64,000 bases of DNA from Serilophus lunatus (taxonomy: Eukaryota; Chordata; Aves; Passeriformes; Eurylaimidae). Location of the stretch: positions 1-64,000 of the forward strand of contig VXBA01002860.1 of the NCBI GenBank assembly GCA_013399895.1, in the 5' to 3' direction. Below are positions 23,916 to 36,700 of this stretch, piece after piece (within the stretch, counting starts at the first letter, position 1; the number at the start of each line of letters is the position of its first letter). Made by a program: the position numbers and the translations under genes. The notes beneath the pieces are model-generated. The model was not told where the DNA came from, did not search any database, and was given only the letters and a program-made list of their open reading frames with translations.

Positions 23916-25036
23916 ACAAACAACCATTATCTCTCAACTTCAACAGCAGTGTGTTGCAAGGTTGCTGATAAATGTGAAAATCACTTCCTAAAAGATATTT
24001 TGGAGGTAAGTTGTTATAATAGTTTTAGACCCTAATTACAAAATAGAGAAACAAAATATCAAGAAAGAAGAGAAAACAACTTCTTAAAATTGTTTACATT
24101 TTAAAAAATCTTCAAGTTGTCTAACTTAGTGCATTTTGTTCCAATCTCACTTTTCTAGTTTGGGAATATAATTCATGATTATTCCATTTTACAAGGCCAT
24201 CCTCATGAGTGTATAAAGCCCTGATTCTGTTTTTGAACAGATTTACCTGTGTCAAGAAGAGATGGCTTAATCCTTCCTCTTATTGTGGAATCTGTGTCTT
24301 GTGGAATCTGTCTATATTACTAACTTGCATGACTTTATTTTCTTAATTTTTATGGTGTCTAATGTCATATCCTACATGCCGTGCAATATTCAGGCTTAGA
24401 GCCAATGTAATTGTATTATAGCAAAGAGGTCACATCCTTCTAAATCCTTAAGCCTGGTTGGTTGATTAAACTCTGATTGGGCGCTTAACATTTTGAAAAC
24501 TGGGCATGATATCTAAGCCCTGAATAGTACTTCACTCTGTACTAGCTCCAGTTTCCGAAAGGAGAACCAAGCTTGAATGTATATGGATTGTGGATGGGAT
24601 GGTTTCCTGCCTAGACCGACTCTGGAGAGAACAGTGAAAGCTGGCTGGGACGTGACAGACGCATTTTGCAACACAAAGTGACATGAGTCCTGTCAAAAAT
24701 GATCAAACAAGTATCAGTTTCTAGGGGTTCATAAATATAGACATAAAACTGTTCATCTCGATCTAGGTCACGTAATTGAACTTAATTTAAAGAGGTGTCT
24801 TGTTTGCCTTTTCTTTGATAAAGAAAGTTCTAAGTGTGAGAAGAGCCAAATGCTGAGGAAATGTCTAAGGTTCTCTTACTTGTTTGATGTTGGTGTAGAG
24901 AAGAGAAATTGAGACCAGAACAAAGGTAATTGTAAACTAGAATGCTTAAACAGCCTCATTTATCATTAGCAGTGATTCAGGGCATATTAGCTAAGATTTT
25001 TTCAGGTAAAGAGCCAGAGTTAGATCTTTGTGATAC

Positions 25037-25040
<4 letters not shown>

Positions 25041-25115
<75 letters not shown>
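25041..25115. repeat. Compound microsatellite (ATT)14(GTT)11
   Basis: Fourteen uninterrupted ATT units (25041-25082) pass directly into eleven GTT units (25083-25115). An open frame through it would read isoleucines then valines, which is a by-product of the repeat and not a gene. The sharp switch suggests that one A-to-G change spread by slippage. Confidence 0.97.
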
Positions 25116-25899
25116 ATGATTTCTTTTCAATAGTGAAAGTTAGAATTTAGAGAAGTAAAAGTGCTCCTGAAAAAAAAAAAAGAAAGAATTTTCTCTTTTT
25201 CTGGGAGGAGAGAAGCAATACTTCAGAAAATGTTAATCTAGAATCCTTCAGATTCACAGAGGTTTTTTCCCATTTTGGGGGGTGAGGAGACATAGGGATG
25301 TGTGCATATATTCTAAACTCTTGGACTAGAGTTTGTGAGAAGCTACTAGTTCTCTGTAAATGAAAATTAGCTCTCCCCTTTGCTCCACAAATAGAATAAG
25401 GGAGTAGGAGTTTATAGTCTCCCAAACCTTGTATTTTTGGGAGAGTGATTCAGTCCTCCTACAGACATCAAGACAATTAGCTACGAGGGTTTAAATTTTC
25501 TAGATAATAGAGACTATATGTTTCATATTAGCATGGAGAAATAGTTTGTACACTTACACATATGGTTTGACTGACTGCAACAGTGCTCTGAAATAATGCT
25601 GGAATATAGATAAGGGTTAGTTCTCTCTCTGAAATGAATGAGGCTGTAAGTAGTTTCTCAGCTCTGTCTGTTTCATGTTCTATTCAAAAAAAGCAATGCT
25701 TAAGTCAGGCCTCACAAATTTAAAGCAACCTCTTTGTGCTGTTTCTAGCTCACCTCTTGTAATACGTTTAAATGTGTGCTTTGTCTCAGTTAAAAATGTA
25801 TTACTTCCACAATGGATGCTCCAGAAGGCAGCAAATAATGGATCATGCAAACATGGAAGTTTATAGCCAAATTAGGACACCACCAACATGACCATAAAA
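25116..25899. other. Unique AT-rich DNA, no gene seen
   Basis: Short open frames only. No repeat was recognised apart from a short A-rich tract near 25171-25187. Confidence 0.5.
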
Positions 25900-26240
25900 C
25901 TACTCCATCACCTCCCTGGTCTGTCAATTCCAAAGTTTAACCACCTTTCTGTGGAGAAATTCCTCCTAATATCCAACCTGAACCTCTCTTGGCACAGCTA
26001 GAGTCTATATTCCCTCATCCTGTCACTGGTTACCTGGAACAAGACACCTGCCCTCATTTGGCTACAACTTCCTTTCAGGTAGTTGTAGAGTGTGAAAAAG
26101 TCTCCTCTGGTCCTCTTCTTCTCTGGGATAAACACCCTTAACTCCCCCAGCCACTCCTGATAGGACTTGGGCTCCAGACCACCAGATTCCTTGCTGTTGT
26201 CTGGACTCATTCCAGCACCTCAATGTCCTTCTTGAATTTA
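25900..26240 (-). repeat. CR1 LINE fragment, antisense, old
   Basis: This is a 5'-truncated CR1 reading right to left. The plus strand carries the complements of the usual landmarks: ccatcacctccctggtctgt, tggctacaacttcctttcag and ctccagaccaccagattcct. The left boundary is degraded and no clean ATTCT tail remains. Its closest relative in the window is the CR1 at 61476-62689, but it is more diverged. The 70-codon minus frame inside it is a broken part of ORF2. Confidence 0.85.
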
Positions 26241-27249
26241 GGGGATATTAAGCGTAGCCTGTATGCATTTTTTTAGTTACTCTGTGTTGGTTGGAATATT
26301 TTGTGTGGTATTAGGTAATAAAAACAGCAATATTTATAGATAGACAAAAAAGGGGAAAAAAATCACACAGTGATGTTGGAAATGGTCAACACAACAGATT
26401 AAAGTGAGATTGAAAGTTTCACTGGGGAAAACAAAACAGAAATGAAAGGAGTATAATTAAAAGAGGAAATGATTTTCCATAAAGATAGTTTTTTATTGTG
26501 ATGAAAAAATGTCTTTAAAAGAGACCAGAAAAAGAAAGAATATAAATGCATTTCATGGATGCTTTTCTGACAGAAAACAGGATGGTTGTGATTTAGCTTT
26601 CTCAAAGTAAATACAAAAATACTACTTAATATTACTCTAGTGCTTTCTTGGAAAAGTATTTTCTATTGTTGGATGTACAAGTGAAAACATGGTGGCTGCA
26701 AATTTGACTTTCGTAAGAAAAAAATAAACACCTGGTGAGATGCTGTTCTCTATATCCTTCTTGGCATCTGTGAAAGAGATTAAAGATGTCCTCTTGAATA
26801 TATAAAGCCTTTGGGCCCTGACATACAGCTTAATTAATTTTAATTCTTTATCTCAATACAGTAATGAAACAACTTTAATAGACTGGTTAGCAGATCTTAC
26901 AGCTCACATGAGTTTATACCTTCTGACTGAACTAGTTATTTTTTTTTCAGTGATGTGCTTAAATTTGATCTGGTTTCCAACATCTGTTATTTCAGTTTGA
27001 TACACAAAAATGAAATGCCGTACCAAAAAAATGCTTCACATATATCTTGGCTGCCTTATTCCTGTAATGTATTCATTTTGAAAACCAACTTCTCTCAAGG
27101 TCATGGATTTAAAAACAACTCCCCTCAAAAAGCCTCCTAACAACAGCAAAAAGAACCACAACAAAACCAGCAATAACGAAACAATAGCTGGCTCAGGTTT
27201 GTTTTTACTGGGTTAGCAGTAAGTCTTGTGTAGGCTTTATTTGTTTTAA

Positions 27250-27560
27250 ATTTCACGCCTAACAATTTCTTAGCCAAACAACCTTGACAATGTCCCTTTA
27301 ACTTATTCATAGCAACACGCAGAGGCATCACAAGGAATTGATTTACATCTCTAAGTATTTCGGATGCCTGCATCTTCTTCACAAAAATCTTCTTTGTTGA
27401 ATTTGTGTGCAAAATAAGCTTTACTGTCCATTTGGATTGATTGATTGATGGGCCTGTGAGCCCAGTTACTCTTCTGACAAGCTGCGCTCGCAGGAGCTTA
27501 GTCTGAGTAAATAAACAATCAGTGAAGTAAGATGTAGCTTTGAAGCATGCTTTGTGCAAG
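27250..27560. other. Candidate conserved noncoding element
   Basis: This segment has mixed composition, no homopolymers, a GATT repeat (about 27435-27449), an inverted GGGC/GCCC pair (27450-27463) and a GC-rich word ctgcgctcgcaggagc near 27482. It differs from the AT-rich flanks. That conservation is the cause is only a guess. Confidence 0.18.
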
Positions 27561-28940
27561 CAGACTATGGTTTCATCAGAAGATTACCTAGAGTATATCA
27601 GATTGGCACTTGGGACTGGACATCACTTAACCTTGCACACTGGAGTAGTGAGAACAGTTTCTTATGGCTTTGAAATGAGCTTGCACTAACCAAGCTATTA
27701 AATGATAGTTAATGCAAGACTGAGAAATAATTTGAATTCATGAACTCATGGGGCATTATTTAGATGTAAGTTTTTTCATTAGCATTTATATTTGGCAAGC
27801 ATTTCTTTTTCCTTTTCATGTGTACTACAGACAAGTTCCATTTCTTTTTGTGTCAGCAATCATTGGCATCATGGTTAGTACTAATCTTGGACTCATAATG
27901 ACTCTTTCCATCTTTAGGTCCTCTATGAGCAGTCAGGAATCTTTGACTAAGTTGATCTGTGAGTTCCTTTTAGACAGTGCCATAGAAATGTAAAAGTCCT
28001 GCTGTGCTTAATTAAAAAAGAAGCATCAGTATCTCTTATGTACAACTAATGGAATTTTCTTTTAAATTGGGAGGAAGATATAGCAAGTCTGGTCCAGATC
28101 CTCAGCTGATAATTTACATTTATTAAGGGCCTGGCATAAGGAGTCTGAACTATGGAATTATGATTGCATTTATCTTTTAGTTAATGCACACAGTTTGAAT
28201 TATGTACTTCAGTCATTGCACTGTGTTTCAGTAATGAGCATCATCATTGATAACTACAAATTACAGCTCCAAATAAAAGATAGGCACATTTATATCCTTC
28301 TTCAGGCTTTATTAAATTTTTCTGACATTTAGAAAACACAGTTTGCTTTCCTACTGTTATGCATTAGAGTTTTAGGAGAACTCAAATGGGATATATTTGC
28401 GCTGTGCATAATCATGGTTTGCGGAACAATATATTCAGGGAATCGATTTAGAAGTAATTCTTCTGAATGGCATCCTTCAAATGAGTGTGTGCCTGCACTG
28501 TGCATGTCAAAGATCCAGCTTCACTTTTTCTTCTTGTCGTTGCCAGAATTAAACTTTTTCTCTTTTCCTAAAGCATGCAGCATTCTGAACTTTCCTTTGC
28601 CTTTGCCATCTCTTCTCAGGACTCGTTTCATTTCAGTGAGATGTCCTCATAGCACCATGAAGCACTTTGGGAGATACGATATTATGGAAGTATAAACAAG
28701 TAGAGGAATTTCTAAGCACTTGACCCACTATCGTGGTGGGCAGAGGGACTCTGATTCTGGCTAAGGCAAGCAGTGAAGGACCCCTGTGGCATGGAAGATG
28801 CAGTTTAAAGTTGATTATCGCTGATACAGGAGAATAACTGAAGTTAAATCTTAATTTAATGAACTTTTAGAATTTCTTGCGGCTAAAATGCTTATAGAGG
28901 GGTGGCGTGAGCAGAACTAGGAAAAATGCAGGCATTACTT

Positions 28941-28963
28941 CTTGACCTGGTCACAAGGTCAAG
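28941..28963. repeat. Perfect 8-bp inverted repeat with AGGTCA half-sites
   Basis: CTTGACCT (28941-28948) and AGGTCAAG (28956-28963) are exact complements across 7 bases. They contain two nuclear-receptor half-sites (AGGTCA) in everted arrangement. With no gene nearby, a binding role is unproven. Confidence 0.4.
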
Positions 28964-31663
28964 AAAGTGCAAGATCACCAGGCTATATTCTCTGATCTTT
29001 TTCAAACCAGAGAACCTGTGTCAATGAAAAGATTGTTATGCGGAGACTAGCGATTTAAACCATTTACATACACAAAAGAGAACTGTATGAATCTCGGGAA
29101 GTTATCTGGTATACTGTCTCTGCCTTAGAATAAGGTCAGATGTGTGTCAGGTACTGACAGATACTTGTCCTACATTTTAGTTGAAATGAATGATAATGGA
29201 GGCTCTGTATCTTTCTCAGATCAGCTCTTCTGTTGGTTCACCGTCTTTGTCTATAGAAAGCTTTCCTGGAAATGTCCTTATATCTTCTTTTCTGAAATTC
29301 AAGTCCATTTTGCACTATGTTCTGTTCCTCATAAATATCTAGAGCAATCCATTCTCTTTTGTTTTTCCACTGCTCCTTTGCAGTCTACTAATATTTTTCT
29401 TTTCATGCTTTGCTTTTCTGCACTAAAGGCCAGTTGTTTTAGCTCTTCCTTCACATTCTGCGGGCTTTTGAGTACTTTGTTTGTCCTTCTCTAGGCCACC
29501 CTCTGTGCATGTGCATCCTTCTTATGGAAGGAGCCCTAAGCAAGGCACAGTGCTTAAATTTAGCACTGCTTGTGCTGTATGGTGCTCTAAGTCATTTCAA
29601 GTTTCTTGCAGCTGTTTGCTTTCACACAGCCAATAATGGTGTTTGTCTCACACCATGGGCTGACACTGTTGATTTAGATTCAGCTTGTACCCCACTATGC
29701 TGCTGCCTTATTGCTTGTCTCCTTCAGCTGATAATTTCTGCCCAGTAATATCTTTAAATGGTCTGATTTGAACTGAATTCTGTTTTCTCCCACAGGGAAT
29801 GGCAATGCAAATCCTGTCCTCTAGCATGTGTGTTGTTGCTTAATGTGGCACTATGTGCAAGCTCAATATTCCACCCTTGTGTTATGTAAAGTGAAGATGA
29901 GAAAAAGAAAAACCCTTTGAATTTGGCAGCAGTAGGCTGAACAGGTGAGGTTGACTGTTGAACACCAGCAGTAGCTCAGCCTGCCAGTCTATTTAAACAA
30001 CTGAGTAAATCAGCTGCTGCTGAGCTTGGGGAGAGGGGAAGCAGCCAAGTGTGCAAGCCCAGTCTGCTGTTGCAACTTCAGTCTGATGGCATAGGAAATA
30101 AAATGTGCAAGAGAAGGCAAGGAGATATTTATGGCTTTTCATTAGAATCAAAGTGATTACCAATTTAATCTTATTAGGGTGATAATAATGAAAATAGATA
30201 CTATTTTGCACTCATTTAGACATGAAATTAATTAACCCACTGAAAAATATATAAATGAAGAAGATCTGTGGAGAGATTCTGAACTATGAGGGTATTCAAT
30301 AAATTAAAAGTGAAGTAAATTTTACTTACTGAAAAGAAAGGATTGGGATACTAATTTCTTTAAGGCAATGGTCTTAGTTATAACTGCAGTTTGCTTGTTA
30401 ATTAAAATGCTTCTGAGAAAATTTAATCACAGTTTAAAATGTCTATGGGTTTTTTTCTAGTTTCATAGGTATTTCTCTGCCTGTGTATTATTCAGTGTAG
30501 GGACAATAAATACTGCAGCTTGTCAAAGAACAAAAATATCTCTTAGCGAAGAAGTGGTTGCTAATATACAAACAAGCATTATTAACAGTGGATTATGGAA
30601 TAAACTGTACTGCTACACAGTGGAATTAAAAAGATTTTTTGCTTGTCTCATGAAGCATATACAATGTTTTCTATGGGGTTTTGCCATCTGCCATCAGTGA
30701 CTGGCACCACTTAGTTGTTCTGGCCAATCTGACCCATTTTCCTCCTGCTCTCTACCAGAACTCCCATTTCTTTCCATTGGAGGAGGAGGAAAGGAACTCT
30801 GCAGCAGTGCAGGCTGCCTGACACACTGGAATACTAGTGCAGCCCAGGCCATGCTGATATTTTTTGCTTGTGAGAATAGGGGGCACTGATGCATGGTCTG
30901 TTCAACCCAGTCAGCAATCTCTAATGGTGATCATAGGCAGTCACTGAGAGAAAAGTAATAAGAAGGCAATCATGTATGTTTTTCTGATTCTCTCTGAATC
31001 TTCAGCTGTGTTCGTCTGAGAATTTTACTTTTTGTTCCTCAGTTGGTAGTGTGCTCTGGATCTTCCTTCTTTTTTACTTCTGCAGTCTTCCCCTGACCTC
31101 CATGAATTGCACCTGCACCATCCTGTCATAGAGATCTACTGCCTGATGCATGAAACCATCTCCTTCTGTTTGTTTTGAGCCTGTTCCTCCTGCCTTATTG
31201 GACAGCCTGCATTTTATCCAGAACTTCATAGATTTCTATGTCCCCAAAACATCATCTTGTTTCCTGACAGGATGTTCATCATTCATGCCTTGTATTAAAG
31301 CTGTTTATTATATTTGACAATGGCTTTAAAATTTGAGTAGAGCATATCACCTGGATCGGTCTTGTCCACGTGGTCATAAATCTGTTCCAAGAACCCTCAA
31401 GAGGTTTTTAAGGTGAGATTTTGGTTTAAAGAATTTGTATTAGGTCTTCCCAAGTTTACTGCCTTTATCCAAGTGTCATAAGATCTGTAACAGAAACCAA
31501 ACACTCAAGTAAAGGTATATAGTGGCTGAATCTCTATACTATAAATCGCCTCTACTTATTTGCCTTAAATACTTGCCAGACTTACAGTCCAGTATCTCAT
31601 GATGTTCCTCCTCCACACTACCCCAAACTCCTATTTCAAGACTGGATATACATTTAACATCTT

Positions 31664-31791
31664 GAGATTAGCTCAATTGGTTAGAGCATGGTGCTAATAC
31701 CTAGATTGTGGGTTTGACCCCTGTAAGGGCCATTAGCTTAAAAGTTGGACTTGATGGTCCTTGTGAGTCCCTACCAACTGAGAGTATTCTG
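31664..31791 (+). repeat. tRNA-Ile-derived SINE with CR1-type tail
   Basis: The head at 31664-31732 is a tRNA-Ile copy: A box TAGCTCAATTGG (31669-31680), anticodon AAT in gtgctAATac (31696-31698), B box GGTTTGACCCC (31711-31721) and an acceptor-like agggcca end. It is followed by a CR1-like 3' part (ttggacttgatggtccttgt, then ctaccaactgagagtattct). This head-tail plan is that of the passerine TguSINE1 family. RNA polymerase III transcribes the head, and the CR1 enzyme would recognise the tail. No CCA-flanked mature tRNA fold is intact, so it is not a functional tRNA gene. Confidence 0.88.
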
Positions 31792-33674
31792 CAAAATTCA
31801 GTGAAATCTTTCAGTCTTCATGTACCAAAAAAGTTGGCCCTGTGTGTTCTCTGGTGGTGGTTCTCTAGTGGAGTTGTGGATGCGTCATTGGAGGACAGTC
31901 ACTGGTTGGTTTTTTTTTTTTATTTCCTCTTAGAGTCCCATGCAAAGTATTATGTGACATTTGCCTTGAGTATACAAAGCCATCTGAATTAACCCCAAGT
32001 AATTGTGTTTTCCATCCACACATTTAGCCTTTCACTAGTGATAATCAGTAACACAAGTCCATTATTATATTATTTAGGCCTGGAATTTAAATCCATGGAG
32101 ATTCTCAGGTGCTTTTCGAGATGGTTAAATACTGATGAAGTTTACTTCTGCAAAACTGCAAACATGTTGTTATATTCTCACATATGGCATTACAGCACTA
32201 CAGTGATTGTTTTCCTGTCACCAAGTTTCTGGTATGCTTAGTAAATCAGTGTCTTTATTTAGGGATAGATATTCCACTTCCTCAATTTGTTATTAGCCTC
32301 CTAAGATTTGTGTAGATGTGTTGGACTTTTTGTTGATTCTTTGCCTGGTTCTCCTTAAGTGTCACTCCGTTTGTGTTTTATTTCCTCTTTATTTCCAACT
32401 TCTGACCTAGGGATGAATCCTTGCATCTTCTTTCTTATAAGTGTCGTGCCATATCATGTTCATATGGCAGTCTTTACTTATTGCTCACTTTTAGTTCACA
32501 GACACCCTTCCTGATTTCAAGTGAGAGTATAATTTCTTTACTATTTGGTGTTTGTATCTTCTGTTTGGAGTCTTTTTCTCCCCTTATTTTTGTCCCCATT
32601 CGCAAGTGAGAGGTAAAAGAAGCATGAATACTGTAGAAACGAGGCCACATAAATGAAAGGAATTGCAATATTTATTGCACAATTTATTTCAATTGAACAT
32701 AATGAAGGTAAAAAATGAGCAGAAGTAATACCATGGGTATCATGATTTCTGCTAATTTCAGAAAATTCATCTCAATCAGATAGAATTCATAAAAATAAAT
32801 AATAAAAAAAAAGAAAAAAAGAAAACAAGCAAACCCCAGTTTCTGCTTGTGAAACTATAGTTATCTTCGCATGTATTAAGGCACATAAACCCTAATTCAA
32901 GAAGATTCTTAAGCCCCTGCTTAATTTAGAATGACTAGCTGATTTCAAGTGTATTCTGCTATACACTTAAGTTTAATACATATTTAAATATTTAGATAAA
33001 CCAAGATCTTCCTGAAACAAGCTGGGTAGAGAATGAACTTAGAAATGTTAAAATAACATGGTCAAGAAGCTTATAGAAATATCCCACTTGACTGAACAAA
33101 AACCATGATGGGAACGTAAAGACTTTAGAACATAAATTACTACAAAGAAACTATTAGGACAAAGAAAAGGTGGTTTATCTTGTGAATTACTTGGCAGAAA
33201 AGATGTAAACTGCTTAGTTTGTATCGTAACTATTTCTGCACAGAAAAAGAGTAGACATAAAGAAGGGATTTGCAGTGACTGGAAGTCAGTGTAATGATAA
33301 ATAACTCACATATCTGATTAAAAAAGATAACCAAGGATTTTATAATATGTACACAATGTAAAATAAATGAGTGTTTTATTAACTGTACTTTCCTACAAGG
33401 GGTATAAAATTTTTATTGTATAATGTATTACATACTTTGCCACTGTAGAAACTTGTTTCTTCTTGCATATTTTGTCCTATGAAGTCCAGCAGATATTGCC
33501 TTTATTTTTATTGTTGTCATATGTATCCCACTCCAGAATCATTATCTTAAAGGATTTAAGTGAATATAATGAATTTGTTACTTTTGACAACATGAGAATT
33601 AAACTAGAAGTTACCTGAAATAATGATCAGAGATAATTGATATAATCACAATTTGAGAACTTCTTTCACACAGA
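31792..33674. other. Unique AT-rich DNA, no gene seen
   Basis: It contains a T12 run at about 31910-31921 and an A-rich patch at 32790-32825. Open frames are short and hydrophobic by composition, with no motif. Confidence 0.5.
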
Positions 33675-33710
33675 TAGCTAGCTAGCTAGCTAGCTAGCTA
33701 GCTAGCTAGC
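33675..33710. repeat. Microsatellite (TAGC)9
   Basis: Nine perfect TAGC units, followed by TAGATAG. The unit series is self-complementary (GCTA/TAGC), so either strand can fold back on itself. Confidence 0.96.
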
Positions 33711-36700
33711 TAGATAGTATCCAGGTCATGCCCCTTGTTTTACAAGTAATTCTTTCATACAAGGAAATTCCCATTAGCAAGTACTAGTTTTGCAACTTTA
33801 AGAAGCTTGTTTGATCTGCAGGTAGATGGGACCATATATATTCATGGCTCTCTTTTCTCACATGAGAATGTTTTCAGGTAAACTACTGGAAAAACATACA
33901 GTTAACCAATTTCAGCTTTTCGGACAAATGCAAAATAAACTTGTTGCAATAGTATTAGAGTCTTACTAGACAAGGAGACCATTGGAGCTGACCCTGTCCT
34001 TTCATGCACTCTTGTCACTTAATCTTCTTTCCATCAAAAAGTCTCTCTCTTAAAAATACCAAAAATTGTGTAAACTGTTTGTTTCTGCACCTCTTTGGAG
34101 GCTGCAGCTTTGTCTTCAGAGGAGACACGACTTCCCACTAACGTCTGTCTCTCCCTGAAAACTAAATCCTCTCAGAGAAAAAATAAACACTAGCCTTCAA
34201 CATATGCTTATTCTCTGCTAGTGATTTCAGGCAAAGACCAGACCAAAAAATCCTCTATCATCATCTTTCTGAACAGACAATTATTGAAGTACCTTGTACA
34301 GTTTGGTTTTGTGCTTGTTTTAGCTCACACATCTACTAGAGGTCTTTAAAATGAACTCTCTGTCACTTCATAAGATTAGTAGGCAAGGGAAATCTCAAAC
34401 CTACACACAGACAAACAACTTCCCCCAAGCCATTATTCCTTCAACCATGTAACCAAACTCATGGTTTAAAAATTTTTGTTGGTAGTTACAGTAATGAGTA
34501 AATAATGCTGTCACCTCAGTGGGACTCTGAGACATGTTTGGCATGCTTTCTGAACTCCTCATTGATTTTGAATCAGTTCTTTTACACAACTTTTATAAAA
34601 GATACAGTGGCAAGGTAGTAAAAAAGCTCAGGAAACTTCGGACAATGTGCTTTCAACATAGTACTTATCTTTTTGTTGAGGGGTTTTTTTGCGCACTAGC
34701 TCAGTCTATTAAATCTTGCAACTCTTGATGCAGCATTCTAAACAGAAATCATCCATACTTGTAATGTGTTTTTCTTATGGCCTAACATGTAAAATGAAGG
34801 TATTTAAATTTTAGATTAAAATTATTTGCTCTTTTATGTTTTAGTACCTGTACATTTGTAGCACCTTAGGAATTTTGGATATACATTTATGTATCTCTAG
34901 AGCTGGACTAATGATTGGAGAATCTATTTCTGACTGTTTTTCTCTGTAATATTAATGTTCAGCATAAGCCTGAAAAAGATTGGAAAGAATTGCTGTTGTC
35001 ATTATGGATATATACTGACAGTGGTTATTGCAGTTAACTGAAAATACATTCTATTCCTGCACCAGTTGACGCTAATGCTTATCTGTCACTGTGTTATTTG
35101 AAGATAGAAAAGATGTCCTATTATATATTTACCCAAAGAAAGTGCAAACCAGATGAATCAAAATACAGTGAGTTTCATTGATGTCCAATAACAGGCAAAA
35201 GAAATACAAAGGAGAGTGGAGTAAAAAGATGTCTGGTGAATGTGTGTGTGTGTCTGGCCATCTCTGGGGATAAAATCATCCTAAGCGATGTAAAGAATGC
35301 CTAAGTCTGAGTGGTAGAAATCTTCTTTTGTGATAAGTTTGGACATGAAAATGACTCTACCACTGTCAGGGTGGTGTTGTGATTGACAAGGGGTGATAGG
35401 GAGTGAGACTGCACTGTGCTGGGCACGTTTGGAAGACGGATGGATCAGGCCAGTCTCAAACTTGAGAGCACCCCTTTGCTTCCCTGACATTCATTAGTGA
35501 TTTGTGTTAATGGTTTGGTCTTATTCATCATCAACCATCATCACTAAGTATTCCAACAGAGGGTCTTAAAGGAGCATATCCCACATCAGCTGTGTGGGTA
35601 CAGCCCTGTGGAGCGAATGCTGCATCATTAGCGCTGGTGGATGTGGTTTGCACTGGTCTCAGCTGCTGAGGCCAAGGGGCCAGGCTCCAGCCCTCAGCGG
35701 GGAGCTGAAGCTGAGGAATGGCCTCTTCCTCCTGTCTTTTTAAATGCTCTTCATTATAGTTTTATGCTCCACACCCCCTTCACAAAAAGAAAAAAGAGGC
35801 ATTTCCTAGTCTGGCTCCACCACACATCTCTCCTGCCAGTATTACATCTTCTTGCCTTGTTGATTTTACTACTTACATGTGTTTACTTGTACCCTTTTGG
35901 GTAGTTATGCTCCAGTTTCCCTTTAAACCTTTGCACTTGTGCACTATGTATATACATGTCTATATGTATAATAATCTTAGCCATGGTAGAAAATGCTCAT
36001 GCCCTGTCTCTGACTATGTTGTTAGTAATGTTACAGTGCTACACAACAGGAGCCTGTCATATATTTTTAGAGTCCTTAATTTCTGCTTTCAAGGCAGCTA
36101 AATATTAATTTTGTCTTGTGTAGTGCACTTCTACTTTGTGATTAAAATATATGATTAAAAATTGCCTATGAGTGAGATGAAACTTCATGTTTTTATTTTC
36201 AATACAACTTAGCTAAAAGTCAACATTGGCCAACTTTAGTCTTGGTGAGAGAAAGACAGGAAATATGAAAGAAATACAGTATTCCTGTGCTATATTATTT
36301 ATTGTTTAGTTTGGTTTTAAAATCAGAAGCCCAGTCTTCTTTTTGATATAGCAATAGTTGTTCTTTGGTTAATTACATTAGTAACTTATTTCAAAATTTC
36401 CAGTTGTGGGAAACCAGGAGGTAATTGTGAATTGTGTTTTTCTGATTGCACTTCAGGTGACATAAAACTACCATAGTGTTTTGCATGCCACCAGAACTCT
36501 GGTGAGGTTAAATTATAGGCTCATAACTCAAGAATTTTCTTGTTTGTTGGTTGTTGTTGTTTTATCTGATGCTATGTATAGATCCAAATCCAATATCCTG
36601 TGCAGCACAGTCTTTACCTCCTTCACTACTCCAGCTGTAATCCCATTTGCATCAGTTGCATGCTTGTATCCCTTTCAGCTTTTGACATGGCCGTACAGAG

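Larger units (their letters stand above)
22437..25040. other. AT-rich DNA with an assembly gap
   Basis: No gene is seen. It contains an A11 run at 22794-22804, the gap structure at 23828-23915, and a short tandem duplication at 24284-24311 in which TGTGGAATCTGT occurs twice. The minus-strand frame at 23402-23656 has no recognisable motif. Confidence 0.55.
26241..31663. other. Long AT-rich stretch, no gene seen
   Basis: No supportable gene. The longest non-repeat frame of the window (27137-27559, minus, 140 codons) lies here, but it ends in a low-complexity Cys/Phe-rich run and shows no domain. A hairpin with AGGTCA half-sites is at 28941-28963. The stretch at about 31060-31340 has a faint LINE-like look but could not be assigned. 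Confidence 0.5.

Noticed and set aside
24942..25133. Open frame with long isoleucine and valine runs
   Set aside because: It is only the translation of the ATT/GTT microsatellite.
27137..27559. 140-codon minus-strand open frame as a gene
   Set aside because: It has no recognisable domain, a low-complexity Cys/Phe-rich end, and no splice or promoter context. A frame of this size is possible by chance.
31060..31340. Old antisense CR1 copy
   Set aside because: A few words resemble LINE sequence, but no run of landmarks in consensus order could be followed.
31664..31732. Functional tRNA-Ile gene
   Set aside because: The acceptor stem is not paired, several stem positions are mismatched, and it is fused to a CR1-type tail seen in other copies, so it is a SINE head.
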